Positions 10,095-15,963 of a stretch of DNA of 15,963 bases are shown here, piece after piece (the stretch's first letter is position 1; each line of letters opens with the position of its first letter). The stretch comes from Candidatus Binatia bacterium. Its GTDB lineage: Bacteria; Desulfobacterota_B; Binatia; UBA9968. The position numbers and the translations under genes were made by a program. Below the pieces are notes generated by a model. That model saw only the letters and a program-made list of their open reading frames with translations. It did not search any database and was not told the origin of the DNA. Where the stretch lies: contig JAICHC010000006.1 in NCBI GenBank assembly GCA_025922795.1, positions 1-15,963 on the forward strand, given 5' to 3'.

Positions 10095-10130
10095 GGTTGA
10101 TGTTCCGGCCCCGCTCGTTCGCGTGTGATC

Positions 10131-10361
10131 TATTAAGGAGTTCATAAGTAGCTAGACAACAGGGTTTGTTGGACACCAAGGGACGACTCGTTCCAAGCCC
10201 AGGCAAAGCATCTGAGCGTCATCGGCCACCACCCGAGCCACGCCCCGAGGTGCTTAATTTTGGGAGTGCGTGCGAAAGCGTCCTTTGAGTCCTGATGCCT
10301 GAGCTTTCCACGACTCGCCCCTTCGTCCCAGTAGGTCTACTTACCAACGAACTCCTTAATA
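10131..10361. mobile_element. Candidate MITE (non-autonomous element, TA-flanked terminal inverted repeats)
   Basis: A 231-bp non-coding stretch bounded by perfect 13-bp inverted repeats, TATTAAGGAGTTC at 10131-10143 and its complement at 10349-10361. Inside these a second inverted pair TAAGTAG (10145-10151) / CTACTTA (10337-10343) extends the ends imperfectly to about 25 bp. Both outer ends carry TA, so the unit reads as TA + 11-bp repeat + interior + repeat + TA. This fits the TA target duplication known for IS630/Tc1-mariner elements. No open frame of useful length occurs inside, so no transposase is present. It fills nearly all of the 292-base gap between the DUF983 gene and the DprA-like gene. 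Alternatively it is a structured RNA with a 13-bp closing stem; I recognise no known RNA family in it. Confidence 0.5.
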
Positions 10362-10386
10362 ACTAACTAAGATCGTTCCATAGTTG

Positions 10387-11010
10387 TTATCCCAGCACGG
10401 CTCTGATGTTTTCATATGATGCAGGTAAGGCATCACAGTCGAGAAGATCATTGTTCAAGGCGTGTTCTGGAGTCAAAACAGGTTTTCCACGGCGCAGCGC
10501 CGACATGGCGAGTTTCAACGAACCACTTCCTGGCGGTGCGGACAAAACCAACAAAGCCGCGGCTAAGCCTACAACCAATTGGTTGCGACGAATGGAGGCA
10601 TAACGGCTGATGCGCTTCACTTTGGGACTGCAGTGGGTCAGCAGCAGCGCTTGTCCGTGACTGATCCGATTCTCGAGCTCGACCGTTAGCACAAATCGAT
10701 TCAGCGCTTTGGGAATACAGAAAATAATCGAGGCTCCCTCGGCCAATAAGATGTGAAGAGCCTCTTCCTCCGATGGAGAATGCCAGCCGCCGACAAAGGC
10801 GACTTCCTTAAATGATGCCAGTTGTTGCAATAACCGGGAGCTTTTTAGTGCCAGATCGGAGTCGATTTGGCGAGCGCAGATGATTCCAAGTAGCCGGCGC
10901 TCTAAGAGAGTCGAATCTCCCAAGCCCCAAATCCGTGCCGGTTTACGCTCGAAAACGGCTGCGAGGCTTGTCGGCGGCCTGATTTCACAAATCTCGAAGC
11001 CTTTAATCAC
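10387..11010 (-). CDS. Divergent DprA/Smf-like (SLOG fold) protein
   Basis: A 207-residue protein resembling the Rossmann-like core of DprA, which loads RecA on incoming single-stranded DNA during transformation. An upstream strand-helix region ends in an IWGLG segment (27-31). The position of the DprA GGARGID loop is taken by VGGWHSP at 73-79. The best match is RRNQLVVGLA at 141-150, corresponding to the DprA RNRIIAGLS motif. It is followed by LSAPPGSGSLKLA and a strand, as in DprA. It lacks the N-terminal SAM-like and C-terminal winged-helix domains of full DprA (usually 300-370 residues). The only start is GTG 11010, with a poor ribosome site. Sampled lines run about 47-50% GC, below the flanking genes, and it sits beside a putative MITE, so it may be acquired. 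It could serve in DNA uptake or be another nucleotide-binding SLOG protein, for example in defence. Confidence 0.6.
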   Translation of the reverse strand: MIKGFEICEIRPPTSLAAVFERKPARIWGLGDSTLLERRLLGIICARQIDSDLALKSSRLLQQLASFKEVAFVGGWHSPSEEEALHILLAEGASIIFCIPKALNRFVLTVELENRISHGQALLLTHCSPKVKRISRYASIRRNQLVVGLAAALLVLSAPPGSGSLKLAMSALRRGKPVLTPEHALNNDLLDCDALPASYENIRAVLG

Positions 11011-11102
11011 GTTATCTCGGAGCGTCCTGCAGGCAGGTCGACAATCAGAAACTGAGCCGGCGTTGGCGTTGAAAACTCCCTTATTCTATTCCCACGGCTT
11101 AC

Positions 11103-11428
11103 TTACTTATTGTACTTTTGGCAGTCAATAGCCTTGACCGCCCACTCGCAAAGAGCACCGTGTTCTTCGAGAATTTCTAGCGGCACTTGATAGTAACTCT
11201 TCAGAGTCTGTCGCGCATTGGGCCGGAACGGTTTCATCTTGCGCCGGCGATATTCTCCGATAGTGGAAGCATCGACCTTGAAATAGAGCGTCCCTTGTGA
11301 ACGATGCCGAAGAACGTTTCGTCCTGATATAGCCCATACCCACCGAACATCCGCCGGGCCTCGACGCCTTCTAGGTTACAAAGCTGATCGAGCACAAAAT
11401 CCTTGAACGACTCGTCTTTTTTGTTCAT
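11103..11428 (-). pseudogene. TfoX N-terminal-domain protein, frameshifted
   Basis: The ATG at 11428 opens a TfoX-N-like protein with [17 protein letters not shown] (25-41), a typical signature of this roughly 110-residue family. After K45-G46 the frame breaks. Dropping to the next frame restores the family sequence, beginning LYFKVD and running to a TAA at 11103-11105. The break is at 11289-11290 on the + strand, where one base of the Arg codon between GGA and CTC is missing. The locus is 326 bases, exactly one short of 109 codons, which matches a single-base loss. The rest of both halves is intact with no other stops. It is either a fresh pseudogene or a sequencing or assembly error. TfoX/Sxy-related proteins include competence regulators, but short stand-alone TfoX-N proteins have no fixed role. 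Confidence 0.75.
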
Positions 11429-11456
11429 CGTTTTTTGATGGCCTCTTCTCCGAAGT

Positions 11457-11487
11457 CTTGAACGTTTGAACCGTTGAACTTTTGAAC
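11457..11487. repeat. Tandem octamer array, four units of GTTCAANN (minus strand)
   Basis: Read on the + strand the array is four TTGAAC cores at 8-base periodicity, ending at 11463, 11471, 11479 and 11487, with two variable bases between cores. On the minus strand the unit is GTTCAANN. It lies in the 68-base gap between the EamA gene stop and the start of the TfoX-like gene. It forms no strong hairpin, since all units point the same way. It may be a protein-binding array or a genome-wide intergenic repeat. Confidence 0.7.
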
Positions 11488-11496
11488 GAGCTTATT

Positions 11497-12357
11497 TCAA
11501 CCGACCGCCAGTCCCCCAACCCCCAATACCATCGCGCAAGCGCCTGCCAGGCGCCTGGCCGCATCCGCCTCGCCGAGCAAGCGCGTGCCCATGATCGTGC
11601 CGATCAGGATGCTGATCTCGCGTGCCGGCGCGACGTAGCTCACGGGCGTAAATTGCAACGCCGTGAGCACCAGAATGTAGGCGAGCGGTATCAAAACAGC
11701 ACAGCCGATCGCCTCGTATTTGTGCTGGTGCCACTCGGCGATCGTTTGGTCAGGATATTTTAGTGCGAAAGGCGTGAGGAAAAGCGCTCGCCCCACATTG
11801 GCGCCCCAGTCCAACACCAGCGGCGCGATCGCAAAGTGACTGACTGCTTGTTTGTCCCACAAAGTATAAGCAGCGATAAATAATCCGGTGACCAAGGCGT
11901 ATAGCACTGCGTCCTGTGCGCCGCTTTGGCGCAACTGGCCGAGATTCGTCGATAAAATAATCGCCCCGCCGATAATCAGCAGCGCGCCGCCGAGCGCGAT
12001 CAAAGACGGTCGCTCACCGAGAAACAAGATCGCTGCGATGCTCGACAACAGCGGTCCCGTGCCGCGCGCCAGCGGGTAGACCAGCGACAGATCGCCGGCA
12101 CGATAGCCCTGGTTAAGCAGCACAAAATACGCCGTATGGAGGGCCGCCGAGCCTGCCATCAAGCCGATGGCGACGAAATTGATCTCGATCTCCCAGACTT
12201 CGATGACCGTGATCGTCACCGGCGTATAGAGCAGTGCCGACAGCACCGCGACCAGCCAGGTAAACGTTGCGTGGCCGCTCGCCCGCTTATTCAGAAAATT
12301 CCAGGTCGCGTGAATTACCGAAGCGGCCAGAATTAGCGTCAGAGCCCAACCGGTCAT
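11497..12357 (-). CDS. EamA/DMT-superfamily transporter
   Basis: A 286-residue integral membrane protein with about ten hydrophobic helices in two EamA-type halves, roughly 1-140 and 150-286, as in drug/metabolite exporters of the inner membrane. An early IHATWNFLNK segment (15-24) and a VYPLARGTGP segment (93-102) are typical of this family. The first half ends with an LGERPSLIALGGALLIIGG stretch, and the second with the equivalent GEADAARRLAGA. Substrate cannot be told. ATG 12357 starts 15 bases after the stop of the MOSC gene, so it is probably the last gene of a PEP-mutase-like/MOSC/EamA transcript. No Shine-Dalgarno is visible. Confidence 0.87.
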   Translation of the reverse strand: MTGWALTLILAASVIHATWNFLNKRASGHATFTWLVAVLSALLYTPVTITVIEVWEIEINFVAIGLMAGSAALHTAYFVLLNQGYRAGDLSLVYPLARGTGPLLSSIAAILFLGERPSLIALGGALLIIGGAIILSTNLGQLRQSGAQDAVLYALVTGLFIAAYTLWDKQAVSHFAIAPLVLDWGANVGRALFLTPFALKYPDQTIAEWHQHKYEAIGCAVLIPLAYILVLTALQFTPVSYVAPAREISILIGTIMGTRLLGEADAARRLAGACAMVLGVGGLAVG

Positions 12358-12372
12358 GAGAAATCGATCTGA

Positions 12373-12855
12373 CTATTTCGAGGGAACAGGAGGTAAGATA
12401 ATCGGATCACCCACCTGAATCAGCCCGCCCGCCACGACATCGGCGCGCAAGCCGCCCCGATGGATCAATCCGCGCAACACTCCCTGACGGCTAAGCTTTT
12501 CGAGGTGAGAGCAGGGATCACAGAGACGCGTGCCGCGGAGAATCGTCTCGCCGATCTTGATCTCGCGGCCGACGAGGTGATTGAGCGCCACGCCGCGCGT
12601 AACGATGTTGCGGCGCGAAAGAGCTGCCGGCAGATCGATGTCATAGTCCCTCTTGAGCGCTTCGATGGCTTCAATCTCGATCAACGTCACCTCGCGTCCG
12701 GTGCCCGGGTCGCTGGAGTAAGTTCCGATCTTGCTGAAGTACCGGTCGCCTTGGAGTCCGCGTCCCGCTACCGCCTTCACCCGCTTCAGTGTTTGCATTG
12801 GGGCTCCGCCCGCGGGCGCGATATGTAACGACACGACTGTTCCAGCGGTTCCCAA
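12373..12855 (-). CDS. MOSC-domain protein
   Basis: A MOSC (molybdenum cofactor sulfurase C-terminal) domain protein of 160 residues. The domain starts almost at the N-terminus with GTVVSLHIAP (5-14) and continues with AGRGLQGDRY (30-39) and a REVTLIE strand (54-60). The conserved cysteine region is L-C112-D-P-C115. Stand-alone MOSC proteins related to YiiM handle sulfur transfer or molybdenum-cofactor-dependent reduction of N-hydroxylated compounds; the substrate here is unknown. A TTG at 12855 is preferred because it places the start where family members begin and leaves an 11-base gap to the upstream gene. An ATG at 12933 is possible but would overlap the upstream gene by 67 bases and add 26 residues of non-family sequence. 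Confidence 0.82.
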   Translation of the reverse strand: MGTAGTVVSLHIAPAGGAPMQTLKRVKAVAGRGLQGDRYFSKIGTYSSDPGTGREVTLIEIEAIEALKRDYDIDLPAALSRRNIVTRGVALNHLVGREIKIGETILRGTRLCDPCSHLEKLSRQGVLRGLIHRGGLRADVVAGGLIQVGDPIILPPVPSK

Positions 12856-12866
12856 AAGAAGACTTC

Positions 12867-13724
12867 TTACTTTCTTTTCGCGACCAACACCGCGAGCTCT
12901 GGCGTCTGCATGCCGTCCTTGAGCTGATTGCATGTGCCCTTTTCCAAAATTTCCTGGGCCAAACGCTTGGCGCCGGTGATCGCCGCCTTCGTAAAACCCG
13001 ATCCGTAGCTCACGCGGGCGACGCCCAGATCCTGTAACTCTTTAACGCTCGGTGATTGCGGACCAGCGAGGATGCTAATCGGCGCCTGGACTTCTTTGGC
13101 TACGGTGCCGATTGTTTCAGCCGAATGGAGGAACAGGTAAAAAATGCAGTCGCCACCCGCTTCGGCATAGGCGTTGCCGCGATGAATCGCCTCATGGAGC
13201 GCCCTCTTCGGATCGTCGGGCATGACGTGGAAGGAGTCAACGCGTGCGTTGAGGAAAAACTCGCTGCCAAGCTCGCGCTTGGTTTCCATGACCGCTTTGA
13301 TTTTGCGCAGCTGCTCGGAAAGCTCGACCAATCCGCCCTTGCTTTTCGCCGCGCCGTCCTCGAGATTCATCCCGGCTACGCCGCGCGCCACTAGCGCGCG
13401 CACGGTGTCCCTCACGCCGACTTCATCGCCGTAACCGCGTTCGCCGTCGGCATTGAACGGCACGCTCACTGCCGCCGCGAAGTTGCCGCTGAGCTCGATG
13501 AACTGATCCCGGTTCATCATTTCGCCGTCGAGATAACCCATCGCCGCCGCGATGCCGCCGCTGGTACCTTGAATCGCCTTAAAGCCCATCTGCTCGAACA
13601 ACAGCGCGCTCAAGACATCGTAGGCGCCCGGCATAATCAAAATCTCCGGTGCGCGGACAAGCTCTCTGAGTTTTCTGCTCTTCTCGTTTGCCGCCGCAAG
13701 AACGGCCGCGGGAATTGGCTCCAT
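12867..13724 (-). CDS. Isocitrate lyase/PEP mutase family protein
   Basis: A 285-residue TIM-barrel enzyme of the isocitrate lyase/phosphoenolpyruvate mutase superfamily, which makes or breaks C-C or P-C bonds next to a carboxylate using Mg2+. Visible motifs are MPGAYD near 31-36, the metal-site stretch NADGERGYGD near 91-100, and NLEDG near 120-124. The KxCGH catalytic-cysteine loop of isocitrate and methylisocitrate lyases is absent; the loop after NLEDG reads AAKSKGG. Oxaloacetate decarboxylase- or carboxyphosphonoenolpyruvate mutase-like chemistry is therefore likelier, but the substrate is unassigned. ATG 13724 has a good GGAGG five bases upstream, the clearest ribosome site in the window. 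It leads a close-packed group with the MOSC and EamA genes. Confidence 0.87.
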   Translation of the reverse strand: MEPIPAAVLAAANEKSRKLRELVRAPEILIMPGAYDVLSALLFEQMGFKAIQGTSGGIAAAMGYLDGEMMNRDQFIELSGNFAAAVSVPFNADGERGYGDEVGVRDTVRALVARGVAGMNLEDGAAKSKGGLVELSEQLRKIKAVMETKRELGSEFFLNARVDSFHVMPDDPKRALHEAIHRGNAYAEAGGDCIFYLFLHSAETIGTVAKEVQAPISILAGPQSPSVKELQDLGVARVSYGSGFTKAAITGAKRLAQEILEKGTCNQLKDGMQTPELAVLVAKRK

Positions 13725-13836
13725 TAGTGCCTCCGTTGAATTTTGCGATCATCGTAAGACCTAAAGGCGGTGAGAATCAAGGTCACCGAACAGCGGCTGC
13801 GCCACATAGAAACGGCGGAAAATTTTAGAAAAGAGG

Positions 13837-14289
13837 TTACGATTTTATTGATCGACGGTTTTTTCTATCCGCCAGAGTCATTTTTCGATGCGGAATACCG
13901 GCTTCGTCGAAAACCCCACCAGCGCAGCGAAAACCCATAGTTTCATAGAATCCGATAACCGGAACCTGAGCGTGGAGATAGATTTTCTTGGCGCGCAACG
14001 TTTCGGCCGTCACGATCGCGCGGTTGAGCAATTTCGTCCCGACACCCCTGCGCCGAAATTTCTTTAGCACAGCCATGCGTCCGATCTTGGCGTTGCCGCG
14101 GCCGATGACAATTCTCGCCGTGCCCACTGCTTTCCCTGAGATCATCGCCAACAGATGCGTGCCTCGCGCGTCGTCGCGATCGAGCTCCATATCCGCTGGC
14201 ACGCCCTGCTCACGCACAAACACGCGCATGCGTATCGCGAAGGCTCGTTTCAATTGCTGTTGGGAGGAAACTCGTCTGATGCGCACCAT
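13837..14289 (-). CDS. GNAT-family N-acetyltransferase (ElaA-like)
   Basis: A 150-residue acetyl-CoA-dependent N-acetyltransferase. The N-terminal RMRVFVREQ (20-28) followed by ELDRDD (35-40) is characteristic of the ElaA-type branch. Motif A is IGRMAVLKKF followed by the pyrophosphate-binding R-R-R-G-V-G at 79-84. Later come YLHAQ and IGFYETMGF segments near 103 and 111, typical motif B. Acceptor substrate unknown. ATG 14289 has no clear ribosome site. The gene lies 74 bases after the Grx-DinB stop with a terminator-like hairpin between them, so it is probably transcribed separately. Confidence 0.85.
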   Translation of the reverse strand: MVRIRRVSSQQQLKRAFAIRMRVFVREQGVPADMELDRDDARGTHLLAMISGKAVGTARIVIGRGNAKIGRMAVLKKFRRRGVGTKLLNRAIVTAETLRAKKIYLHAQVPVIGFYETMGFRCAGGVFDEAGIPHRKMTLADRKNRRSIKS

Positions 14290-14340
14290 CGTTGGGAATC
14301 ATTCTGATGATCGGAACGTTTCCGGCAAAACGGTGTAAGG

Positions 14341-14363
14341 AAAAGTTGCCGCGCTTCGGCGCG
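14341..14363 (-). terminator. Candidate intrinsic terminator of the Grx-DinB gene
   Basis: On the minus strand, directly after the stop codon (14364-14366), a CGCGC/GCGCG stem with loop CGAA (14350-14363) is followed by GCAAC and four T residues (14341-14344). The stem is short but GC-only, and its position at the gene end supports the call. The T tract is modest. Confidence 0.45.
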
Positions 14364-15128
14364 TCATTCCCAAAGCCCCTCGGGCAGAGGTAAACCGGCG
14401 AGATCCTCCGCGCTCAACCGTCTATTCGGTTCGATGTCGAAGCGTTCGAGCACGGCAATGAGTTGCCGCGTGTGCTGCGCCGAGTGCCAGGTCGAGCGCT
14501 CGAATAGCTGGTGCATCGGCGGCGTGCCGTAAAACGTCTTGACCTTTTGCCGGCATGACTTGTCCTCGAGCTGGTTCCACCAAGCCTCGAGGCGCGCGAT
14601 CATTTCATCGCCGTAACCGACAATCTCAACGCCGGTCGTGCAAGTTCCCGCAGCGGGCGGAACGTTGGCGTTGTTTAGCCAATATTCAACATCGTCGATT
14701 GCCGTCTCGAGGAATGCTTCAGCGATGCGGAAAATATGGTGGCTCATGAGCCGGATCGAACGGTCGCGGTTATGAATCACGCGCTCCGCGAACCGCTCAT
14801 CAGGGATCTGCGTGATATAGCGCTGCGCCGCGCGGAGAACGTTCACCCACTTCGCGAATAGAATCTCGGGAGACAGCGGCGTATGCCCGGAACCTTGCAG
14901 GCCGACGAATTCGGCCACATCGTCGAGATTCTGGCAAAAAATATGCTGCTCGCCTCTGGCGAGCACGGGCACCGTGCGCACGCCGAATTTGAACAGCCGC
15001 TCCTGCCCGGCGGGATCGTTTAACACATCAACCGCGCTGAACTCGATGCCTTTCTTCGAAAGAAACTCTTTCGCTCGTAGGCAGCTGCTTCAGCCGGGTT
15101 GAGTGAACAGGATGAATTGATCGGACAT
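14364..15128 (-). CDS. Selenocysteine-containing glutaredoxin-DinB fusion protein (predicted selenoprotein)
   Basis: Read from ATG 15128 the frame is continuous to TGA 14364, apart from one in-frame TGA at 15090-15092 (codon 13), giving 254 residues if it is decoded. Residues 1-78 form a glutaredoxin-like domain: strand QFILF, TQPG, then U13-S-S-C16 at the redox-site CxxC position. The helix RAKEFLSKKGIEF follows, then the cis-proline motif T52-V53-P54. Residues about 85-250 form a DinB-type four-helix domain with candidate metal ligands H130/H131, H215 and H219 (HxxxH). DinB relatives include bacillithiol transferases and mycothiol-dependent isomerases, so coupling to a thiol-redox domain makes sense. 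Without readthrough only a GTG at 15026 would start the frame, cutting off the active site. A second in-frame ATG at 15137 is possible. The rival explanations are a TGC-to-TGA sequencing error or a nonsense mutation. Confidence 0.72.
15047..15083 (-). promoter_or_regulatory. Candidate bacterial SECIS element
   Basis: In the mRNA of the Grx-DinB gene, a seven-pair stem CGAAAGA/TCTTTCG (15067-15073 with 15057-15063) closes a small loop GTT (15064-15066). A second, lower stem of five pairs TGCCT/AGGCA (15079-15083 with 15047-15051) encloses it across a symmetric 5x5 internal loop. The apical loop begins 23 bases after the TGA and its first base is G followed by U. These values agree with the published description of bacterial SECIS elements: apical loop about 16-37 bases after UGA, with a G in the first two loop positions. 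Confidence 0.6.
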
Positions 15129-15201
15129 GCTTCCCATTGGAGTCGCTCGACAGCGCAGGCTCTTAACGCAGACCTATCAACGACCGCAAGCGGTTGCAAC
15201 C

Positions 15202-15230
15202 TTTATTCCGCTGACTCGCTCTGCTACCAT
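15202..15230 (+). promoter_or_regulatory. Candidate thiD promoter (extended -10), leaderless mRNA possible
   Basis: TGC-TACCAT (extended -10, box at 15225-15230) lies six bases before the thiD ATG at 15237, with a poor -35 match TTTATT at 15202-15207 (17-base spacer). No Shine-Dalgarno precedes the ATG. A small perfect dyad ACCGC-AA-GCGGT (15183-15194) just upstream could be an operator shared with the divergent Grx-DinB gene. No TPP-riboswitch consensus is seen. Confidence 0.28.
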
Positions 15231-15236
15231 CGCCCG

Positions 15237-15963
15237 ATGAATTCGGTCCGCAAAGCGCTCACCATCGCCGGTTCCGATTCCGGCGCCGGGGCGGGCATTC
15301 AAGCCGATCTGAAGACCTTCGCCGCTCTCGGCGTCTACGGTACTTCGGCGATCACCGCGATAACGGCGCAAAATACCGTGGGCGTCACTCAAGTCCTGGC
15401 ATTACATCCTGCTCTCGTGGCCGCGCAGATCGATGCAATCATCGACGACATCGGCGCGCACGCGCTCAAGACCGGCATGCTCGCCAACGCGGCGATCATC
15501 GATATCGTGGCGCAGAAGATTCGCCAGCATCGGTTGAAGAATCTGGTCGTCGATCCGGTAATGGTGGCGACTTCCGGCGATCTGCTGATCAAGAAGAATG
15601 CCGTCGCGGCGCTGCGCTTGCAGCTCATTCCCCTCGCGACGGTGGTGACGCCGAACCTGCCGGAAGCGGAGGAGCTCACGGGCCGGCGATTGCGCACGTG
15701 GAAAGATATCGAGGACGCGGCGCGGCGCATTGCCGATATGGGCGCCCGGGCCGTGGTCATCAAAGGCGGCCATCGCCAAGGCCCGGCGGTCGACTTATTC
15801 TTCGATGGAAAGAAAATTCAGGCGCTCAACGCGCCGCGCATTCGGACCAAAAATACCCACGGCACCGGCTGCACGTTTTCCGCGGCCATCGCGGCAGAAC
15901 TGGCCAAGGGCGAAAGCCTCGAGGGCGCCGTCCGCGCCGCCAAAAAGTATATCACCGCGGCGA
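15237..15963 (+). CDS. thiD: Hydroxymethylpyrimidine/phosphomethylpyrimidine kinase, 3' end outside window
   Basis: ThiD phosphorylates 4-amino-5-hydroxymethyl-2-methylpyrimidine twice to HMP-pyrophosphate, the pyrimidine half of thiamine. It is a ribokinase-fold cytoplasmic enzyme. The 242 codons present start with LTIAGSDSGAGAGIQADLK (8-26, substrate-binding N-terminus). Further motifs are TAQNT (43-47), DPVM (106-109), TPN (138-140) and the anion-hole loop HGTGCTFSAAI (208-218), with the catalytic Cys at 212. ThiD is usually about 265 residues, so only some 20-25 C-terminal residues are missing. A thiD-thiE fusion beyond the edge cannot be excluded. It diverges from the Grx-DinB gene across about 108 bases. 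Confidence 0.95.
   Translation, partial: MNSVRKALTIAGSDSGAGAGIQADLKTFAALGVYGTSAITAITAQNTVGVTQVLALHPALVAAQIDAIIDDIGAHALKTGMLANAAIIDIVAQKIRQHRLKNLVVDPVMVATSGDLLIKKNAVAALRLQLIPLATVVTPNLPEAEELTGRRLRTWKDIEDAARRIADMGARAVVIKGGHRQGPAVDLFFDGKKIQALNAPRIRTKNTHGTGCTFSAAIAAELAKGESLEGAVRAAKKYITAA

Noticed and set aside
10131..10361. 6S RNA, tmRNA or a tRNA in the non-coding gap
   Set aside because: I could not find the conserved segments of these RNAs, and the TA-flanked inverted ends are better explained by a mobile element.
12856..12933. ATG 12933 as start of the MOSC protein
   Set aside because: It overlaps the upstream gene by 67 bases and adds sequence that does not look like the family; TTG 12855 fits the domain edge.
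12867..13724. Canonical isocitrate or methylisocitrate lyase
   Set aside because: The KxCGH catalytic-cysteine loop is missing, so only the broader superfamily can be named.
14364..15026. GTG 15026 as start of the DinB protein
   Set aside because: It would begin in the middle of a glutaredoxin domain whose first 34 codons are present in frame upstream, interrupted only by the TGA at the active site.
15129..15236. TPP riboswitch upstream of thiD
   Set aside because: No THI-box consensus segments are present and the space of about 100 bases to the divergent gene is too short for a convincing fold.

Overview
The window is about 58% GC and carries 12 protein-coding loci, one of them frameshifted, with no rRNA, tRNA or CRISPR array seen. 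Gene content suggests an uncultured Gram-negative environmental bacterium. A double-length UvrA, a divergent class A penicillin-binding protein, an orphan queE and a glutaredoxin/DinB fusion would suit Desulfobacterota/Binatota-, Tectomicrobia- or Methylomirabilota-like lineages. That placement is inference from gene content only.

Left part, mostly + strand. Positions 2-2860 hold the 3' part of a bifunctional peptidoglycan glycosyltransferase/transpeptidase that enters from outside the window. It converges on queE (minus, 2925-3611), which makes the 7-deazaguanine precursor of queuosine. Divergent from queE is a likely operon: a small helical protein (3720-3980) that overlaps by ATGA a giant tandem uvrA (3977-9700), followed by a DUF983 zinc-ribbon membrane protein (9723-10094). 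The uvrA product is two complete UvrA copies in one chain, so the DNA-damage-sensing UvrA dimer is probably intramolecular.

Centre. Positions 10131-10361 are non-coding and look like a small mobile element: 13-bp terminal inverted repeats with TA at both outer ends, consistent with a MITE of the IS630/Tc1 type. Next to it, on the minus strand and with lower GC, are a divergent DprA-like protein (10387-11010) and a TfoX-N-like gene broken by a 1-base frameshift (11103-11428). A tandem octamer repeat (unit GTTCAANN, four copies, 11457-11487) separates these from the next block. Two related octamers occur inside uvrA, in the linker between its two copies.

Right part, mostly minus strand. A PEP-mutase/isocitrate-lyase family enzyme, a MOSC-domain protein and an EamA transporter are closely spaced (12867-13724, 12373-12855, 11497-12357) and probably co-transcribed. 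Upstream lie a GNAT acetyltransferase and a glutaredoxin-DinB fusion. thiD (thiamine biosynthesis) diverges on the + strand and runs off the right edge.

Most notable result: the glutaredoxin-DinB gene starts about 100 bases further upstream than a conventional ORF call would place it. Its reading frame is interrupted by a single in-frame TGA (15090-15092) exactly where the first active-site cysteine of the glutaredoxin CxxC motif belongs, giving U-S-S-C. Directly after the TGA is a stem-loop with the geometry of a bacterial SECIS element (15047-15083). The simplest reading is an unannotated selenoprotein: a selenocysteine glutaredoxin fused to a DinB-type domain.
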